The position numbers and the translations under genes are program-made. A DNA stretch of 64,000 bases from Chryseobacterium flavum (GTDB lineage Bacteria > Bacteroidota > Bacteroidia > Flavobacteriales > Weeksellaceae), in the NCBI RefSeq assembly GCF_003385595.1, contig NZ_QNUE01000004.1, positions 62,001 through 126,000 of the forward strand. The letters are read 5' to 3'. The notes beneath the pieces are model-generated. The model saw nothing but the letters and a program-made list of their open reading frames with translations, searched no databases and was not told the origin of the DNA. Shown in pieces: positions 27,069 to 36,078 of this stretch; position 1 is the stretch's first letter; each line of letters opens with the position of its first letter.

Positions 27069-27153
27069 CGGAGGGTAAGGGATTCGAACCCTTGCGACAC
27101 TTTCGCGTCGACAGTTTAGCAAACTGCTCCGTTAACCACTCCGGCAACCCTCC
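27069..27153 (-). tRNA. tRNA-Ser (GCT)
   Basis: 85 nt with the long variable arm of a type II tRNA: acceptor GGAGGGT/ACCCTCC, anticodon loop TTGCTAA (GCT), variable-arm hairpin CGACGCGAAAGTGTCG, T-loop GGTTCGAATCC. It heads the Ser-Pro-Arg unit. Confidence 0.93.
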
Positions 27154-27197
27154 TTTTTGTTTATTTTTTAATGATCGTTGTTCTGTTATTGCGAGTG

Positions 27198-27229
27198 CAA
27201 ATATAGAATAGATTTCTTTATTTACCAAA
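27198..27229 (-). promoter_or_regulatory. Promoter of Ser-Pro-Arg tRNA unit
   Basis: Minus-strand TTTG (27229-27226), 20 nt, then TATATTTG (27205-27198): a full Bacteroidota consensus, about 45 nt before tRNA-Ser. Confidence 0.75.
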
Positions 27230-27251
27230 TAAAATTCAAGAAAAATTTGTG

Positions 27252-27259
27252 TATTTTTG
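27252..27259 (+). promoter_or_regulatory. -7 element of the amidase gene
   Basis: TATTTTTG, 30 nt before the ATG at 27289. Confidence 0.5.
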
Positions 27260-27288
27260 AGGTAATAAATCATTAAAAAACGTAACTA

Positions 27289-28314
27289 ATGCGTAAGACA
27301 TTATATATCATCGGATTAAGCGCTTTTGTTTTTTCATGTACCTCCCAACAAAATGTGAAAAAAAATACTTACAAGCCGAAAACCCCCGTAGCACAGCCGA
27401 AACCAGTTGCTAAAACACCTGTTCCGGTTGCTCCAAAACCGAAAGTTGTATCTGATCATGGAGTAGACTTTTTTACAACCAATATAGCAGATCCTACGAA
27501 GAATGATAATACAGCAAGTTATGGCTCAATAGTTTCTGCAAAACCTGCAGGGTATAAAGTGGTTAAAACTTATTTTCCGGCTATTGCACAGAATTTCAGA
27601 CAACGTTACTTAATATTGCATTATACCGCACTTCCGGATGATAAATCGATTACTGTGCTTACCCAGCAGGCAGTAAGTGCACACTATCTGGTTAATAATA
27701 CAGGAGATAATGAAATCTATCAGCTGGTAGATGAAAACAAAAGATCTTATCATGCAGGAGTAAGCTCATGGAGAAACGATAAAAATCTTAATGATACATC
27801 CATCGGTGTTGAGATTGTAAATGCCGGATATTCTTCCGATAGTACAGGAAAGAGGATATTTGCACCGTTCAGTGATGAGCAGGTAAGAAAAGTGGCTGCC
27901 CTGGCTAAAGATATTATTACAAGATATCAGATTCCTGCAACTAATGTGCTGGCTCATTCAGATATTGCACCTACCAGAAAACAGGATCCCGGACCAATGT
28001 TTCCGTGGAAAAAACTATATGATGAATATCAGATAGGAATGTGGTATGATGAAGCAACCAAGCAAGGTCTTGTCAGCATGGCCGAAACAGATTTTGCAAC
28101 AAGATACAATGAGCCGTCTTTTATTTTCCTTGTTCAGACTGCCTTGCAGAAATTCGGATATGGAGTGGAAGCCAGTGGAAAATGGGATGATGCAACAAAG
28201 AAAACAATAGAAGCTTTCCAGTACCATTTCCGTCCTCAGAATTATGATGGAATTATGGATGCTGAAACATGGGCAATACTGCAGGCTTTAAATCAAAAAT
28301 ATCCGGTAAAATAA
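27289..28314 (+). CDS. N-acetylmuramoyl-L-alanine amidase lipoprotein with peptidoglycan-binding domain
   Basis: 341 residues. A lipoprotein signal (LSAFVFSC, Cys17) is followed by a Pro/Lys/Val-rich linker (about 30-55). The Amidase_2 domain spans about 85-250: LILHYTALPDD has the first zinc His, then HYLVNNTGDNEIYQLVDE, YHAGVSSWR, IGVEIVNAGY and LAHSDIAPTRKQDPGPMFPW, the AmiD-type second His and Asp ligands. The C-terminal 60 residues are a PG_binding_1 domain (TALQKFGYGVEASGKWDDAT, MDAETWAIL). It cleaves the amide between muramic acid and the stem peptide, probably recycling wall fragments at the outer membrane, as AmiD does in E. coli. A terminator separates it from aspartase. Confidence 0.92.
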   Translation: MRKTLYIIGLSAFVFSCTSQQNVKKNTYKPKTPVAQPKPVAKTPVPVAPKPKVVSDHGVDFFTTNIADPTKNDNTASYGSIVSAKPAGYKVVKTYFPAIAQNFRQRYLILHYTALPDDKSITVLTQQAVSAHYLVNNTGDNEIYQLVDENKRSYHAGVSSWRNDKNLNDTSIGVEIVNAGYSSDSTGKRIFAPFSDEQVRKVAALAKDIITRYQIPATNVLAHSDIAPTRKQDPGPMFPWKKLYDEYQIGMWYDEATKQGLVSMAETDFATRYNEPSFIFLVQTALQKFGYGVEASGKWDDATKKTIEAFQYHFRPQNYDGIMDAETWAILQALNQKYPVK

Positions 28315-28322
28315 TTCATATT

Positions 28323-28348
28323 AAAACGCATCGGTTAGATGCGTTTTT
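28323..28348 (+). terminator. Terminator of the amidase gene
   Basis: Stem AAACGCATC/GATGCGTTT with a short loop and following T residues, just after the stop. Confidence 0.75.
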
Positions 28349-28386
28349 GCTATCTTTAAACGATCAAAAACAGTAAAATATCTGTA

Positions 28387-29787
28387 ATGGAAAATTTCAG
28401 AAAAGAGAGTGATTTATTAGGCGAGCTGAATGTGCCTTTAGATGCTTATTATGGGGTTCAGACGCAAAGAGCAATTAACAATTTTAAAATTTCGGGACAG
28501 CTGTTGTCTTCATATCCGGATTTTATCAAAGGTCTGGCTGTTGTAAAAAAAGCTGCTGCCAAGACCAACTATGAATTAGGGCTTCTTGATGAAAGTCTTT
28601 ATTTTAAGATAGCAGAGGCATGTGATGAAATCATTGGTGGAAAATATCACGAGCAATTCCCTGTAGATATGATTCAGGGCGGAGCAGGTACTTCAATCAA
28701 TATGAATGCGAATGAAGTAATTGCCAATATTGTATTGGAAAAACTGGGTAAGAATAAAGGAGAGTATGAATTCTGCTCACCGAATGACCATATTAACCTC
28801 TCCCAATCTACGAATGATGCCTATCCTACAGCAATCAAAATGGGATTGTTACACATGAATATCGGTCTGGTAGACAAGCTGGAGAAAATTATTGCCGCTT
28901 TCAGGTCTAAAGGACGGGAATTTCAGGATGTAATCAAGATGGGACGTACACAGCTTCAGGATGCCGTACCGATGACACTGGGACAGGAATTTGAGGCTTT
29001 TGCCGCAACATTGGAAGAAGATATTTCCAAACTGAACAATAATGCGGAGCTTTTTGTGGAAGTGAATATGGGAGCTACAGCAATTGGTACAGGATTAAAT
29101 GCACCGGTGGGCTATGCCGCGCTTTGTGCTAAAAACCTGGCACAGATCACAGGTTTTCCAATTGTTTCTGCGCCGGATTTGGTAGAGGCAACACCGGATA
29201 CAGGATCTTATGTAATCTATTCTTCAGCCATGAAGCGTCTTGCCGTAAAATTATCAAAGATTTGTAATGACCTGAGATTGCTTTCTTCGGGGCCAAGAGC
29301 AGGACTTTTTGAAATAAATCTTCCTCCGATGCAGCCGGGATCATCTATTATGCCGGGTAAAGTAAATCCGGTGATTCCGGAAGTAGTGAACCAGGTGTGC
29401 TTTAAAGTAATCGGAAACGATCTGACAGTAACGTTTGCCGCTGAAGCAGGACAATTACAGCTTAATGTGATGGAACCCGTTCTTTCACATGCAATTATGG
29501 AAAATATCAACTTCCTTTGCAATGCCCTGGATACCCTTCGTGAAAAATGTGTGGTTGGAATAACGGCAAATAAAGAAGTTTGTCTAAACATGGTAAAACA
29601 TAGTATCGGTATTGTTACGGCACTTAATCCATATATTGGGTATAAACAGTCTACACAGATTGCTAAAGAAGCACTGGAAACAGGAAAAAGCGTTTATAAT
29701 CTCGTTTTGGAAAAAGGAATTCTTTCTCAGGAAAAACTGGATGAAATCCTTGATCCTAAGAATATGCTTAGACCGCATAACAAGTAA
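28387..29787 (+). CDS. aspA: Aspartate ammonia-lyase
   Basis: 466 residues, the usual aspartase length. It deaminates L-aspartate to fumarate and ammonia. GSSIMPGKVNP near residue 318 is the fumarase/aspartase signature loop; SQSTNDAYPTAIKM and GRTQLQDAVPMTLGQEFEAF are also typical. Fumarase C is the closest alternative; the opening FRKESDLLGELNVPLDAYYG and INFLCNAL favour aspartase. It is followed by an inverted repeat and then a glycosyltransferase with a likely GTG start. Confidence 0.92.
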   Translation: MENFRKESDLLGELNVPLDAYYGVQTQRAINNFKISGQLLSSYPDFIKGLAVVKKAAAKTNYELGLLDESLYFKIAEACDEIIGGKYHEQFPVDMIQGGAGTSINMNANEVIANIVLEKLGKNKGEYEFCSPNDHINLSQSTNDAYPTAIKMGLLHMNIGLVDKLEKIIAAFRSKGREFQDVIKMGRTQLQDAVPMTLGQEFEAFAATLEEDISKLNNNAELFVEVNMGATAIGTGLNAPVGYAALCAKNLAQITGFPIVSAPDLVEATPDTGSYVIYSSAMKRLAVKLSKICNDLRLLSSGPRAGLFEINLPPMQPGSSIMPGKVNPVIPEVVNQVCFKVIGNDLTVTFAAEAGQLQLNVMEPVLSHAIMENINFLCNALDTLREKCVVGITANKEVCLNMVKHSIGIVTALNPYIGYKQSTQIAKEALETGKSVYNLVLEKGILSQEKLDEILDPKNMLRPHNK

Positions 29788-29800
29788 CATTCTATAACAT

Positions 29801-29842
29801 AAGTGATAAATGATCACAGGACAACTAAGTCATTTATCACTT
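29801..29842 (+). terminator. 13-bp perfect inverted repeat after aspA
   Basis: AAGTGATAAATGA (29801-29813) pairs with TCATTTATCACTT (29830-29842) across 16 nt. No T-run follows; it could be an mRNA-end element. It lies inside an in-frame upstream extension of the next gene, arguing that the next gene starts later. Confidence 0.5.
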
Positions 29843-29865
29843 ATTCATTCACTTATAAAATAATC

Positions 29866-30720
29866 GTGAGGTTTTTAATAATAATTCCTGCACATAACGA
29901 AGAGAAGAACCTTCCGCTTACCCTGGATTCTCTGCAGAAACAAAGCTGTAAAGATTTTAGAGTGGTAGTTGTTAATGACGGTTCCACAGACAGGACATCA
30001 GAGGTGATCAGCAGATACACAGAAAATGATGTCCGCTTTACAACCATTAATCTTCAGAAATCGGAACATCAGCCGGGGTCAAAAATAGTCCATGCTTTTA
30101 AAAATGGTCTTCAGACGGAGCCTGTTGATGAATTTGACATCATTTGTAAATTTGATGCCGATATTATTCTTCCTGAAAATTATCTTGAAGAAGTAGGGAA
30201 AGCATTTACTAATAATCAAACTTATGGATTAGTCGGAGGATTACTGTATGTAGAGAAAGACGGAAAATGGATCTATGAAGGAAACTCCAATAAACATCAC
30301 GTAAGAGGCCCTATGAAGGCATATCGTAGAGAATGTTTTATTCAGATCGGAGGATTGCGGGAAACACTGGGCTGGGACAATATAGATTCCATATTGTTGG
30401 AAGATTTGGGATGGAAGGAGATAGTCATACCCGGTCTACAGGTTAAGCTTATCAAAGTCAAAGGTGCTGATTATACGATCAGGCCTGCAGATTATTATGG
30501 CCGGTATTTTTATTTTCTGGGGTTGAACAGGTTTCTGGCTTATACAGCTGCAGCTAAAGAAGCTCTGAAAATCAAATCTCCATTGTTTTTCTTTAATATT
30601 GTTGGTTCTTATGAGCGTTGCAGATCAAAAAAAATAGAACTGAAAATCACAAAAGAAGAGCAGAAAGCTATCAATGCCCGCAGGTGGAATATGCTGAAGA
30701 AAAAATGGCTTAAGATGTGA
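29866..30720 (+). CDS. Glycosyltransferase family 2
   Basis: 284 residues from a GTG at 29866, giving (M)RFLIIIPAHNEEKNLPLTL, the canonical GT2 N-terminus. VVVNDGSTDRTSEV and FDADI (DxD-type metal site) are the nucleotide-sugar-binding motifs; LEDLGWKE is near the expected catalytic acid region. No transmembrane segment is obvious. It transfers a sugar from a nucleotide donor to an unknown acceptor, probably for surface polysaccharide or glycan. The upstream frame contains the aspA inverted repeat, so the earlier GTG at 29803 is unlikely. The next gene, also GTG-started, is 45 nt downstream. Confidence 0.82.
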   Translation: MRFLIIIPAHNEEKNLPLTLDSLQKQSCKDFRVVVVNDGSTDRTSEVISRYTENDVRFTTINLQKSEHQPGSKIVHAFKNGLQTEPVDEFDIICKFDADIILPENYLEEVGKAFTNNQTYGLVGGLLYVEKDGKWIYEGNSNKHHVRGPMKAYRRECFIQIGGLRETLGWDNIDSILLEDLGWKEIVIPGLQVKLIKVKGADYTIRPADYYGRYFYFLGLNRFLAYTAAAKEALKIKSPLFFFNIVGSYERCRSKKIELKITKEEQKAINARRWNMLKKKWLKM

Positions 30721-30765
30721 TGTACTAATGATGAAATTGAAATAATCAGACAATCCTGCCAGCCA

Positions 30766-31812
30766 GTGAAAAAAATAGCCTATATAGAAATAGATACCCA
30801 TGCGGAGATTGCCCAGTCTTTTATGGATATAATGGAAGACTCAGAAAGTTTTGCTGTAGATTACTATTTTTCAAAAAAAATTGGAAATCAGGTCAATAAA
30901 AAGAATGAAACTGTTTTTCTTTCAGATAGTTCTATGATTTTAGACCAGCTGAAGACCAAAGAATATGATCTGGTTGTTATAGGGACAGTACACCGTTTCT
31001 TTACTACTTTTCTTACCATTGTCCAAAAATATAATGCCGCACTTATTGTTCACAATCTGAATTTTTCCAAAGCTTCAAAATGGGACCTGTTTAAAAGTGT
31101 CTTCAAGGGAGATGTGGCTTACAGGCTGAAGCTATGGGTGAAAGAAGGACTCTTTAATTCCTCTAAAGTATACGAAACCTCAAAATCTCTTCTCGTTCTG
31201 GACGAAGCACTGAGTTCAGAGAAATATCGGTTTTTGCCACTTTTTTATACCAGGAATTTTGATAAGACTGAAAATGACGATAAGATTGTGGTTATTCCCG
31301 GAGGTGTTTCCCAGATAAGGAGGGATTACAATCACATTTTTGAAACCATCCAAAATTTAAAAACAGATAAACGCTATACGTTTGTATGTTTAGGTAAAGC
31401 AAAGGATAAAGAATTAAAAAAACTGAAAGAACTATCTGGAAAAGTTCCGGAGAATATCCGTATCGTTTACTTTTCAGAAAGGGTTTCTTCCGGGGATTTT
31501 GAAAAATGGATGCAGGATGCAGATGTCCTCTGGTGCCCGATCCGGGAGGAGACTGAATTTTTCAGCATGAAGGAAGTTTACGGAATGACTAAAATGACCG
31601 GTAATACAGGGGATGCCGTTACCTACGGAAAATGGGCTGTCTTTCCGGCTGGCTACTCAACTAAACTTGATTTTATTGTTCCTGAAAAAGAAGATATTCT
31701 TGAACAGATAGAACAGTTGTCCGCTGCTTATTTTGATTTTCAAAAGTATTACAGTAAAAAGGAAATCCTTAAAAAAACAGAACAGATTTTATCCAGGTCA
31801 ATTTCTATATAG
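30766..31812 (+). CDS. Putative GT-B-type glycosyltransferase-like protein
   Basis: 348 residues from a GTG start at 30766; there is no ATG nearby and KKIAYIEIDTHAEIAQSF reads as a true N-terminus. Two Rossmann-like halves are suggested: DLVVIGTVHRFFTTFLTIV in the first and IVVIPGGVSQIRRDYNHIFE, then DADVLWCPI, in the second. This resembles GT-B glycosyltransferases, but no family is named with confidence. Position next to a GT2 gene supports a role in glycan synthesis. No signal peptide or membrane segment. Confidence 0.6.
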   Translation: MKKIAYIEIDTHAEIAQSFMDIMEDSESFAVDYYFSKKIGNQVNKKNETVFLSDSSMILDQLKTKEYDLVVIGTVHRFFTTFLTIVQKYNAALIVHNLNFSKASKWDLFKSVFKGDVAYRLKLWVKEGLFNSSKVYETSKSLLVLDEALSSEKYRFLPLFYTRNFDKTENDDKIVVIPGGVSQIRRDYNHIFETIQNLKTDKRYTFVCLGKAKDKELKKLKELSGKVPENIRIVYFSERVSSGDFEKWMQDADVLWCPIREETEFFSMKEVYGMTKMTGNTGDAVTYGKWAVFPAGYSTKLDFIVPEKEDILEQIEQLSAAYFDFQKYYSKKEILKKTEQILSRSISI

Positions 31813-31965
31813 CCTAATATTAACATCTTATGAAGGTAAAGCGTTCTCTGCATTGGTCTGAGGGCGTTTTTTTACTATTAGCTTTTTCACCTTCTGGTGG
31901 ATTAATTGATGATAACGTATTTTTATGTACAATTTTTTATAAAAGTGATAAATTTCAATGTCTTA

Positions 31966-31999
31966 TTGTTTTTATTTAGAAAAATTATAAATAACTTCG
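31966..31999 (+). promoter_or_regulatory. Possible promoter of the TonB-receptor operon
   Basis: TTG (31966-31968), 23 nt, then TAACTTCG (31992-31999), one mismatch from TAnnTTTG. It lies 19 nt before the proposed start. No Fur-like palindrome recognised. Confidence 0.4.
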
Positions 32000-32017
32000 C
32001 GGTCTAATTATAAAAAA

Positions 32018-34714
32018 TTGAAACGAATTGTATTGAGTGCGGTCCTGTCCATAGGTTCTGTTGCGGTTTTCTATGGTCAGGAACAAAAGATAGACCTGAA
32101 TTCCGGTACTTTTGAAGTTAAAAGGTGCGATAGGGTTTATGAAGAAAAAGGCATAATTACCTATACAGGGGGATGTGAAATCATTTTCAGGCAGGCCGGG
32201 AAGCCCACAAAAACTGTTTTTTTAAAAAAGAATGAAAAACTTGTTGTGCAGGGTAAGCACGCTGCTATCGTTCCTACAGATGTTGTATCCGATATCAGAA
32301 TAGAAGGTATTGAGCTTACTGCCAGAAAGAAAAATTTCTCTGAAATAGAAATCAAACAGGAAGCACTTCAGAATATACAGTCATTTTCGATTGGAGATGT
32401 TCTTCAGCAGCTGCCAGGCCAGTTTATACAGCCTTTTGATAATACCCAATTTAAAAATATTGTCTTTCGTACGGCAAGTGGCACTTCAGTGGCATCCAAT
32501 TCTACCTTGCTGTCCGGAGATGAAGCAGGGAACAAGGCATTTGGTGTACAGGTTATGGTAAATGATATTGCATTATCCAATAATGAGAATATGCAGAGTT
32601 ATAACTCAGCCTACAGCTCGCCGTTCGGTGTTAATTTCAGTACGTCAGGAAGGTCAGGAACTTTAACGCCTTCACAACCGAATTTCGGTGTTGACCTGCG
32701 TGAAATTCCTACAGAAAATATTGAACGGATTGAAGTAATTCAGGGGATTCCTGATGCAAAATACGGAGACCTTACTTCCGGCCTTATCAAAGTAGAGACT
32801 TTTGCGAAACGGTCACCGCTGAGACTGGATGCATCGATCAGGGAAGGAACCTATCAGTTAGGCCTTACCCGGGGATTTGCCCTGAAAAATAACCAGGCGC
32901 TGAGTGTTTCTGCAGGATATATGAATTCTATTACAGATCCGAGGACAAGTCTCATAGGATACGACAGGATCAATACCAATGTACTTTGGGGGATTAGTAC
33001 AACGAATATCAAAAATAAGCTATCTTTCTCTTTTTCCCAGAATACGAGCAATGGGAAAAAAGATCCTGATGACCTTACCGGAGTGGTAATCAACAGTAAT
33101 AATAAGAGTTTTGCAATCAGTAATAATTTTAAGTATACAATAAGGGGTACGGGAAGGAAAGTATTTAACACTGTAGGAGCAGATGTTGGACTGAACTATT
33201 CAACACAGTTCACAGAAAGAAGGTATTTCCTGAATCAAGGCTCCAGGCCTTATGGTAATGCGCTTGATAATAGTGTATACTACGCACCCTACACTCCGCC
33301 AAGCTATGAAAATCAGACGTTTGTAGATGGAAAGCCTGTAAATGTTTACTTCAATGTCAATGCTGACGGAGTTTATACCTCTTCCAGAAAATGGGTACAT
33401 ATGTATTCTGTGGGTTTTAATTTCAGGTATGGAGATAATCTTGGGAAAGGAAAATACGGAACAGCAGGGCAGTTCTCTACCATTGCCACTGCAGGGGGAA
33501 CAGCAAATGGAGTGAGGGACTATAATTATCAGGATAATGTACTGGCTACCTCACAGTATGCATTCTATATACAGGATAATATATTTAAAAGATTCAGCAA
33601 TAAACATACATTAAGGACAAATCTGGGTCTTCGTTATGATATACAGAATGGCAGGTCTACCATATCACCAAGGATCAATACATCGTATCAGATAAAGGAT
33701 TTTACATTACGTGCCGGTCTGGGACTTACTTCCAAGGCCCCGTCACTCAATCAGCTGTATACAGGACCTAGATATTTTGATATCCTTTTAGGGGATTACA
33801 GACTTCCAGGATATTATACTGTGGGAATAATGCAGACTGTAGTTACTCCGGGGGATAATTCAGAACTTACTCCTTCAAAGAGCTGGAAAACAGAAATCGG
33901 GATAGATTATAAGCTGCCGTTTGCAACCTTTAATCTTACTGGGTATTACAATAAGCTCTTCGATGGCTTCAGTACTATATCTGTAGCAAAAATGATGGAT
34001 AAGGCAAAAGTGGAGGTCTCTGCAGAGGGAACCCATATTCCGACCTTCGAAATTGTAGGAACTGAGAAGTTTTATTATCTCCAGAACAGGATTATCAATG
34101 GCTATGAATCATCGGATGCAGGTCTGGAGATGATGGTATCCTTTAAAAAAATAAAAGCTTTGAATCTCATTACCGGATTTAATGCTTCGTATGTAAAAAC
34201 AAAAAGTAAAAAAAATGAAGGCATCCCCAGTATTATAGCTCCTGCTATTCCGGATCCTGATTTTCAGTATGGGTTATATAATGATACTCATACAGAGGCT
34301 ACTATGGCGAGGGCCAGTTTTAGTTTTGATTATCATCTGCCGTCTTCGGGACTGATTATCGGCCTTCGTACCGATCATTTCCTTATCGATAAGAGACTTA
34401 CGGGTGGCAATGATATTTATCCGATCGGTTATATTGATCCACAGCTTAATACAGTGATGATTCCGGATGGAGAACGAAATAACCCTATATATCAGAACCT
34501 TTTCAGAAAACCATCCGAAGAATCATTGTCGGGCCTGGGTAATAAAACCCTTCACAACATACATCTGCGGGTGACAAAGGATTTCTTAAGTGGTTTCAGA
34601 ATTTCTGTTTACGTAAATAATGTTTTCAACCTGAAAGCCTATAATGAATACGGAACTGCTTACACAAATTTCACTCCCACTTCTTTCGGAGCAAATGTTT
34701 CCTATAAATTTTAA
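32018..34714 (+). CDS. TonB-dependent outer membrane receptor
   Basis: 898 residues from a TTG start codon: the signal peptide (KRIVLSAVLSIGSVAVFYGQ) begins at that TTG and no in-frame ATG lies just upstream. Residues about 25-105 form a unique N-terminal domain; the plug lies about 110-270 (IGDVLQQLPGQFIQPF, REIPTENIERIEVIQGIPDA, YGDLTSGLIKVET); the remainder is a 22-strand-type barrel ending in SFGANVSYKF with terminal Phe. It imports a ligand using proton motive force through TonB-ExbBD. It leads a four-gene run with a DUF4876 lipoprotein, a DUF6850 barrel and a di-heme peroxidase, spaced 11 nt, overlapping, and 1 nt. No SusD-like partner is present, so a metal, heme or small chelate is likelier than glycan; this is inference. 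Confidence 0.9.
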   Translation: MKRIVLSAVLSIGSVAVFYGQEQKIDLNSGTFEVKRCDRVYEEKGIITYTGGCEIIFRQAGKPTKTVFLKKNEKLVVQGKHAAIVPTDVVSDIRIEGIELTARKKNFSEIEIKQEALQNIQSFSIGDVLQQLPGQFIQPFDNTQFKNIVFRTASGTSVASNSTLLSGDEAGNKAFGVQVMVNDIALSNNENMQSYNSAYSSPFGVNFSTSGRSGTLTPSQPNFGVDLREIPTENIERIEVIQGIPDAKYGDLTSGLIKVETFAKRSPLRLDASIREGTYQLGLTRGFALKNNQALSVSAGYMNSITDPRTSLIGYDRINTNVLWGISTTNIKNKLSFSFSQNTSNGKKDPDDLTGVVINSNNKSFAISNNFKYTIRGTGRKVFNTVGADVGLNYSTQFTERRYFLNQGSRPYGNALDNSVYYAPYTPPSYENQTFVDGKPVNVYFNVNADGVYTSSRKWVHMYSVGFNFRYGDNLGKGKYGTAGQFSTIATAGGTANGVRDYNYQDNVLATSQYAFYIQDNIFKRFSNKHTLRTNLGLRYDIQNGRSTISPRINTSYQIKDFTLRAGLGLTSKAPSLNQLYTGPRYFDILLGDYRLPGYYTVGIMQTVVTPGDNSELTPSKSWKTEIGIDYKLPFATFNLTGYYNKLFDGFSTISVAKMMDKAKVEVSAEGTHIPTFEIVGTEKFYYLQNRIINGYESSDAGLEMMVSFKKIKALNLITGFNASYVKTKSKKNEGIPSIIAPAIPDPDFQYGLYNDTHTEATMARASFSFDYHLPSSGLIIGLRTDHFLIDKRLTGGNDIYPIGYIDPQLNTVMIPDGERNNPIYQNLFRKPSEESLSGLGNKTLHNIHLRVTKDFLSGFRISVYVNNVFNLKAYNEYGTAYTNFTPTSFGANVSYKF

Positions 34715-34725
34715 AATATAGCATT

Positions 34726-36078
34726 ATGAAGAATATAATAACCTATTTGTTTTTACCTCTTTTTTTATTGATTACAGGATGTAAAAGAGAAGATGATTTC
34801 GGCGGAGGGGGTGACCTTCAGCCGGTACCATTTACAATTGCAGCAAAATATGATGCAGAAAAGCTTGGCGGGAAAAAGGCAGCCAATGCTGATATTATTC
34901 TCGAAAATACTTCGACCGGGGATAAGATTATAGGTAAAACAGATGCCAATGGTGAACTGAAATTTGAAGCCATCCTTCCCGGAACGTATAATATCACAGC
35001 AGAATCTAAAATGACCAAGCAGGAGTATCAGGATTTCTTTGGCTCTTCTGTTGCGAGCTCTGAAGTCCACTTTGGGGGAATGCAGGAAAAAGTCATTATC
35101 AATGCCAATATTTCTTCAACAGTGATTACTCTTTCTTCGGGAAGAGTAGGGGATCTGGTGATTAAGCAGGTATATTATGCAGGCTCTTCCACTACTGAAG
35201 GAGCGGTCTTCAGGGATCATTTCCTTGAAATTTACAATAATTCTGAAGAGACCATTTTTGCTGATGGTTTATACATAGCGCTTCTTGAGGGGAATACAAA
35301 CAGCAATGTTGCTTCTTATACACTGGCAAACGGACAGTACGACTGGAGCCAGTCTACCGGAAACAATATCGGTGGAACAGCCAATACTGATTACGTATAT
35401 GCCAATATTGTCATCAAAATTCCCGGCAGTGGAAATCAATACCCTGTTTTGCCGGGAAAAAGTATTGTTATTGCCCAAACAGCTATTAATCATAAAGCTC
35501 CTTACGATAATCTTAACGGACAATCGGTTCCTATCAAAAAGCCTGAACTGACGGTAGACCTTAGCGGAGCAGATTTTGAAACCTATCTTGGAGATTATCT
35601 TACAGCAAATGGGGGAAGTCCTTATATGTATGATATTCAGAATGTAATGGTTCCTGATATGCAGATCGTGCATTGGGCAGCCGCTTCCAAAGATTTATTA
35701 TTGTCCCCGACTTCCAGACCGGCATTTATTATTTTCAAAGCTTCACCTGATGAGGTTTCTGCTTTTGCAAAAGTACCAAGTCCCAAGAATTTAACAGGTT
35801 CTTTATTTGCCAGAATTCCTAAGAAAATGATTATCGATGGTGTAGATACAACAGATAAAGAATTAAAAGCTCCAAAAGATCTGCCCGCAGATATTGATGC
35901 TACAAGAGCATTTATAAAAGATGAAACAGGGGCACCTTATCCTGATTACAGCTCTTATTCTATAATCCGTAAGATAAAAGAAGTTATTAATGGCAGAGTG
36001 GTTCTGATGGATACGAATAATTCTCAAAACGACTTTACAACGATTAAAGCAAACCCAAGAGGCAATGCACCATTATAA
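34726..36078 (+). CDS. DUF4876 family lipoprotein
   Basis: 450 residues. A lipoprotein signal with LITGC (Cys19) is followed by an acidic/Gly-rich stretch (KREDDFGGGGD), a common flavobacterial surface-export pattern. Residues about 40-130 look like a carboxypeptidase-regulatory or transthyretin-type beta-sandwich (GKTDANGELKFEAILPGTYNI). The rest (DHFLEIYNNSEETIFADGLYI; GKSIVIAQTAINHKAP; RIPKKMIIDGVDTTDKEL) fits DUF4876, a family I recall beside TonB receptors. Role unknown; it may cap or feed the receptor or bind its ligand. It starts 11 nt after the receptor and its end overlaps the next gene by 14 nt. Confidence 0.8.
   Translation: MKNIITYLFLPLFLLITGCKREDDFGGGGDLQPVPFTIAAKYDAEKLGGKKAANADIILENTSTGDKIIGKTDANGELKFEAILPGTYNITAESKMTKQEYQDFFGSSVASSEVHFGGMQEKVIINANISSTVITLSSGRVGDLVIKQVYYAGSSTTEGAVFRDHFLEIYNNSEETIFADGLYIALLEGNTNSNVASYTLANGQYDWSQSTGNNIGGTANTDYVYANIVIKIPGSGNQYPVLPGKSIVIAQTAINHKAPYDNLNGQSVPIKKPELTVDLSGADFETYLGDYLTANGGSPYMYDIQNVMVPDMQIVHWAAASKDLLLSPTSRPAFIIFKASPDEVSAFAKVPSPKNLTGSLFARIPKKMIIDGVDTTDKELKAPKDLPADIDATRAFIKDETGAPYPDYSSYSIIRKIKEVINGRVVLMDTNNSQNDFTTIKANPRGNAPL

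Noticed and set aside
26863-27273. Open frames across the Ser-Pro-Arg tRNA genes on both strands
   Set aside because: They lie on tRNA sequence and its flanks; their products show no domain and their starts are not conserved-looking.
31840-31880. Possible terminator after the GT-B-like gene (GCGTT, then GGGCGTTTTTTT)
   Set aside because: The two arms are direct rather than inverted, so no stable stem forms.
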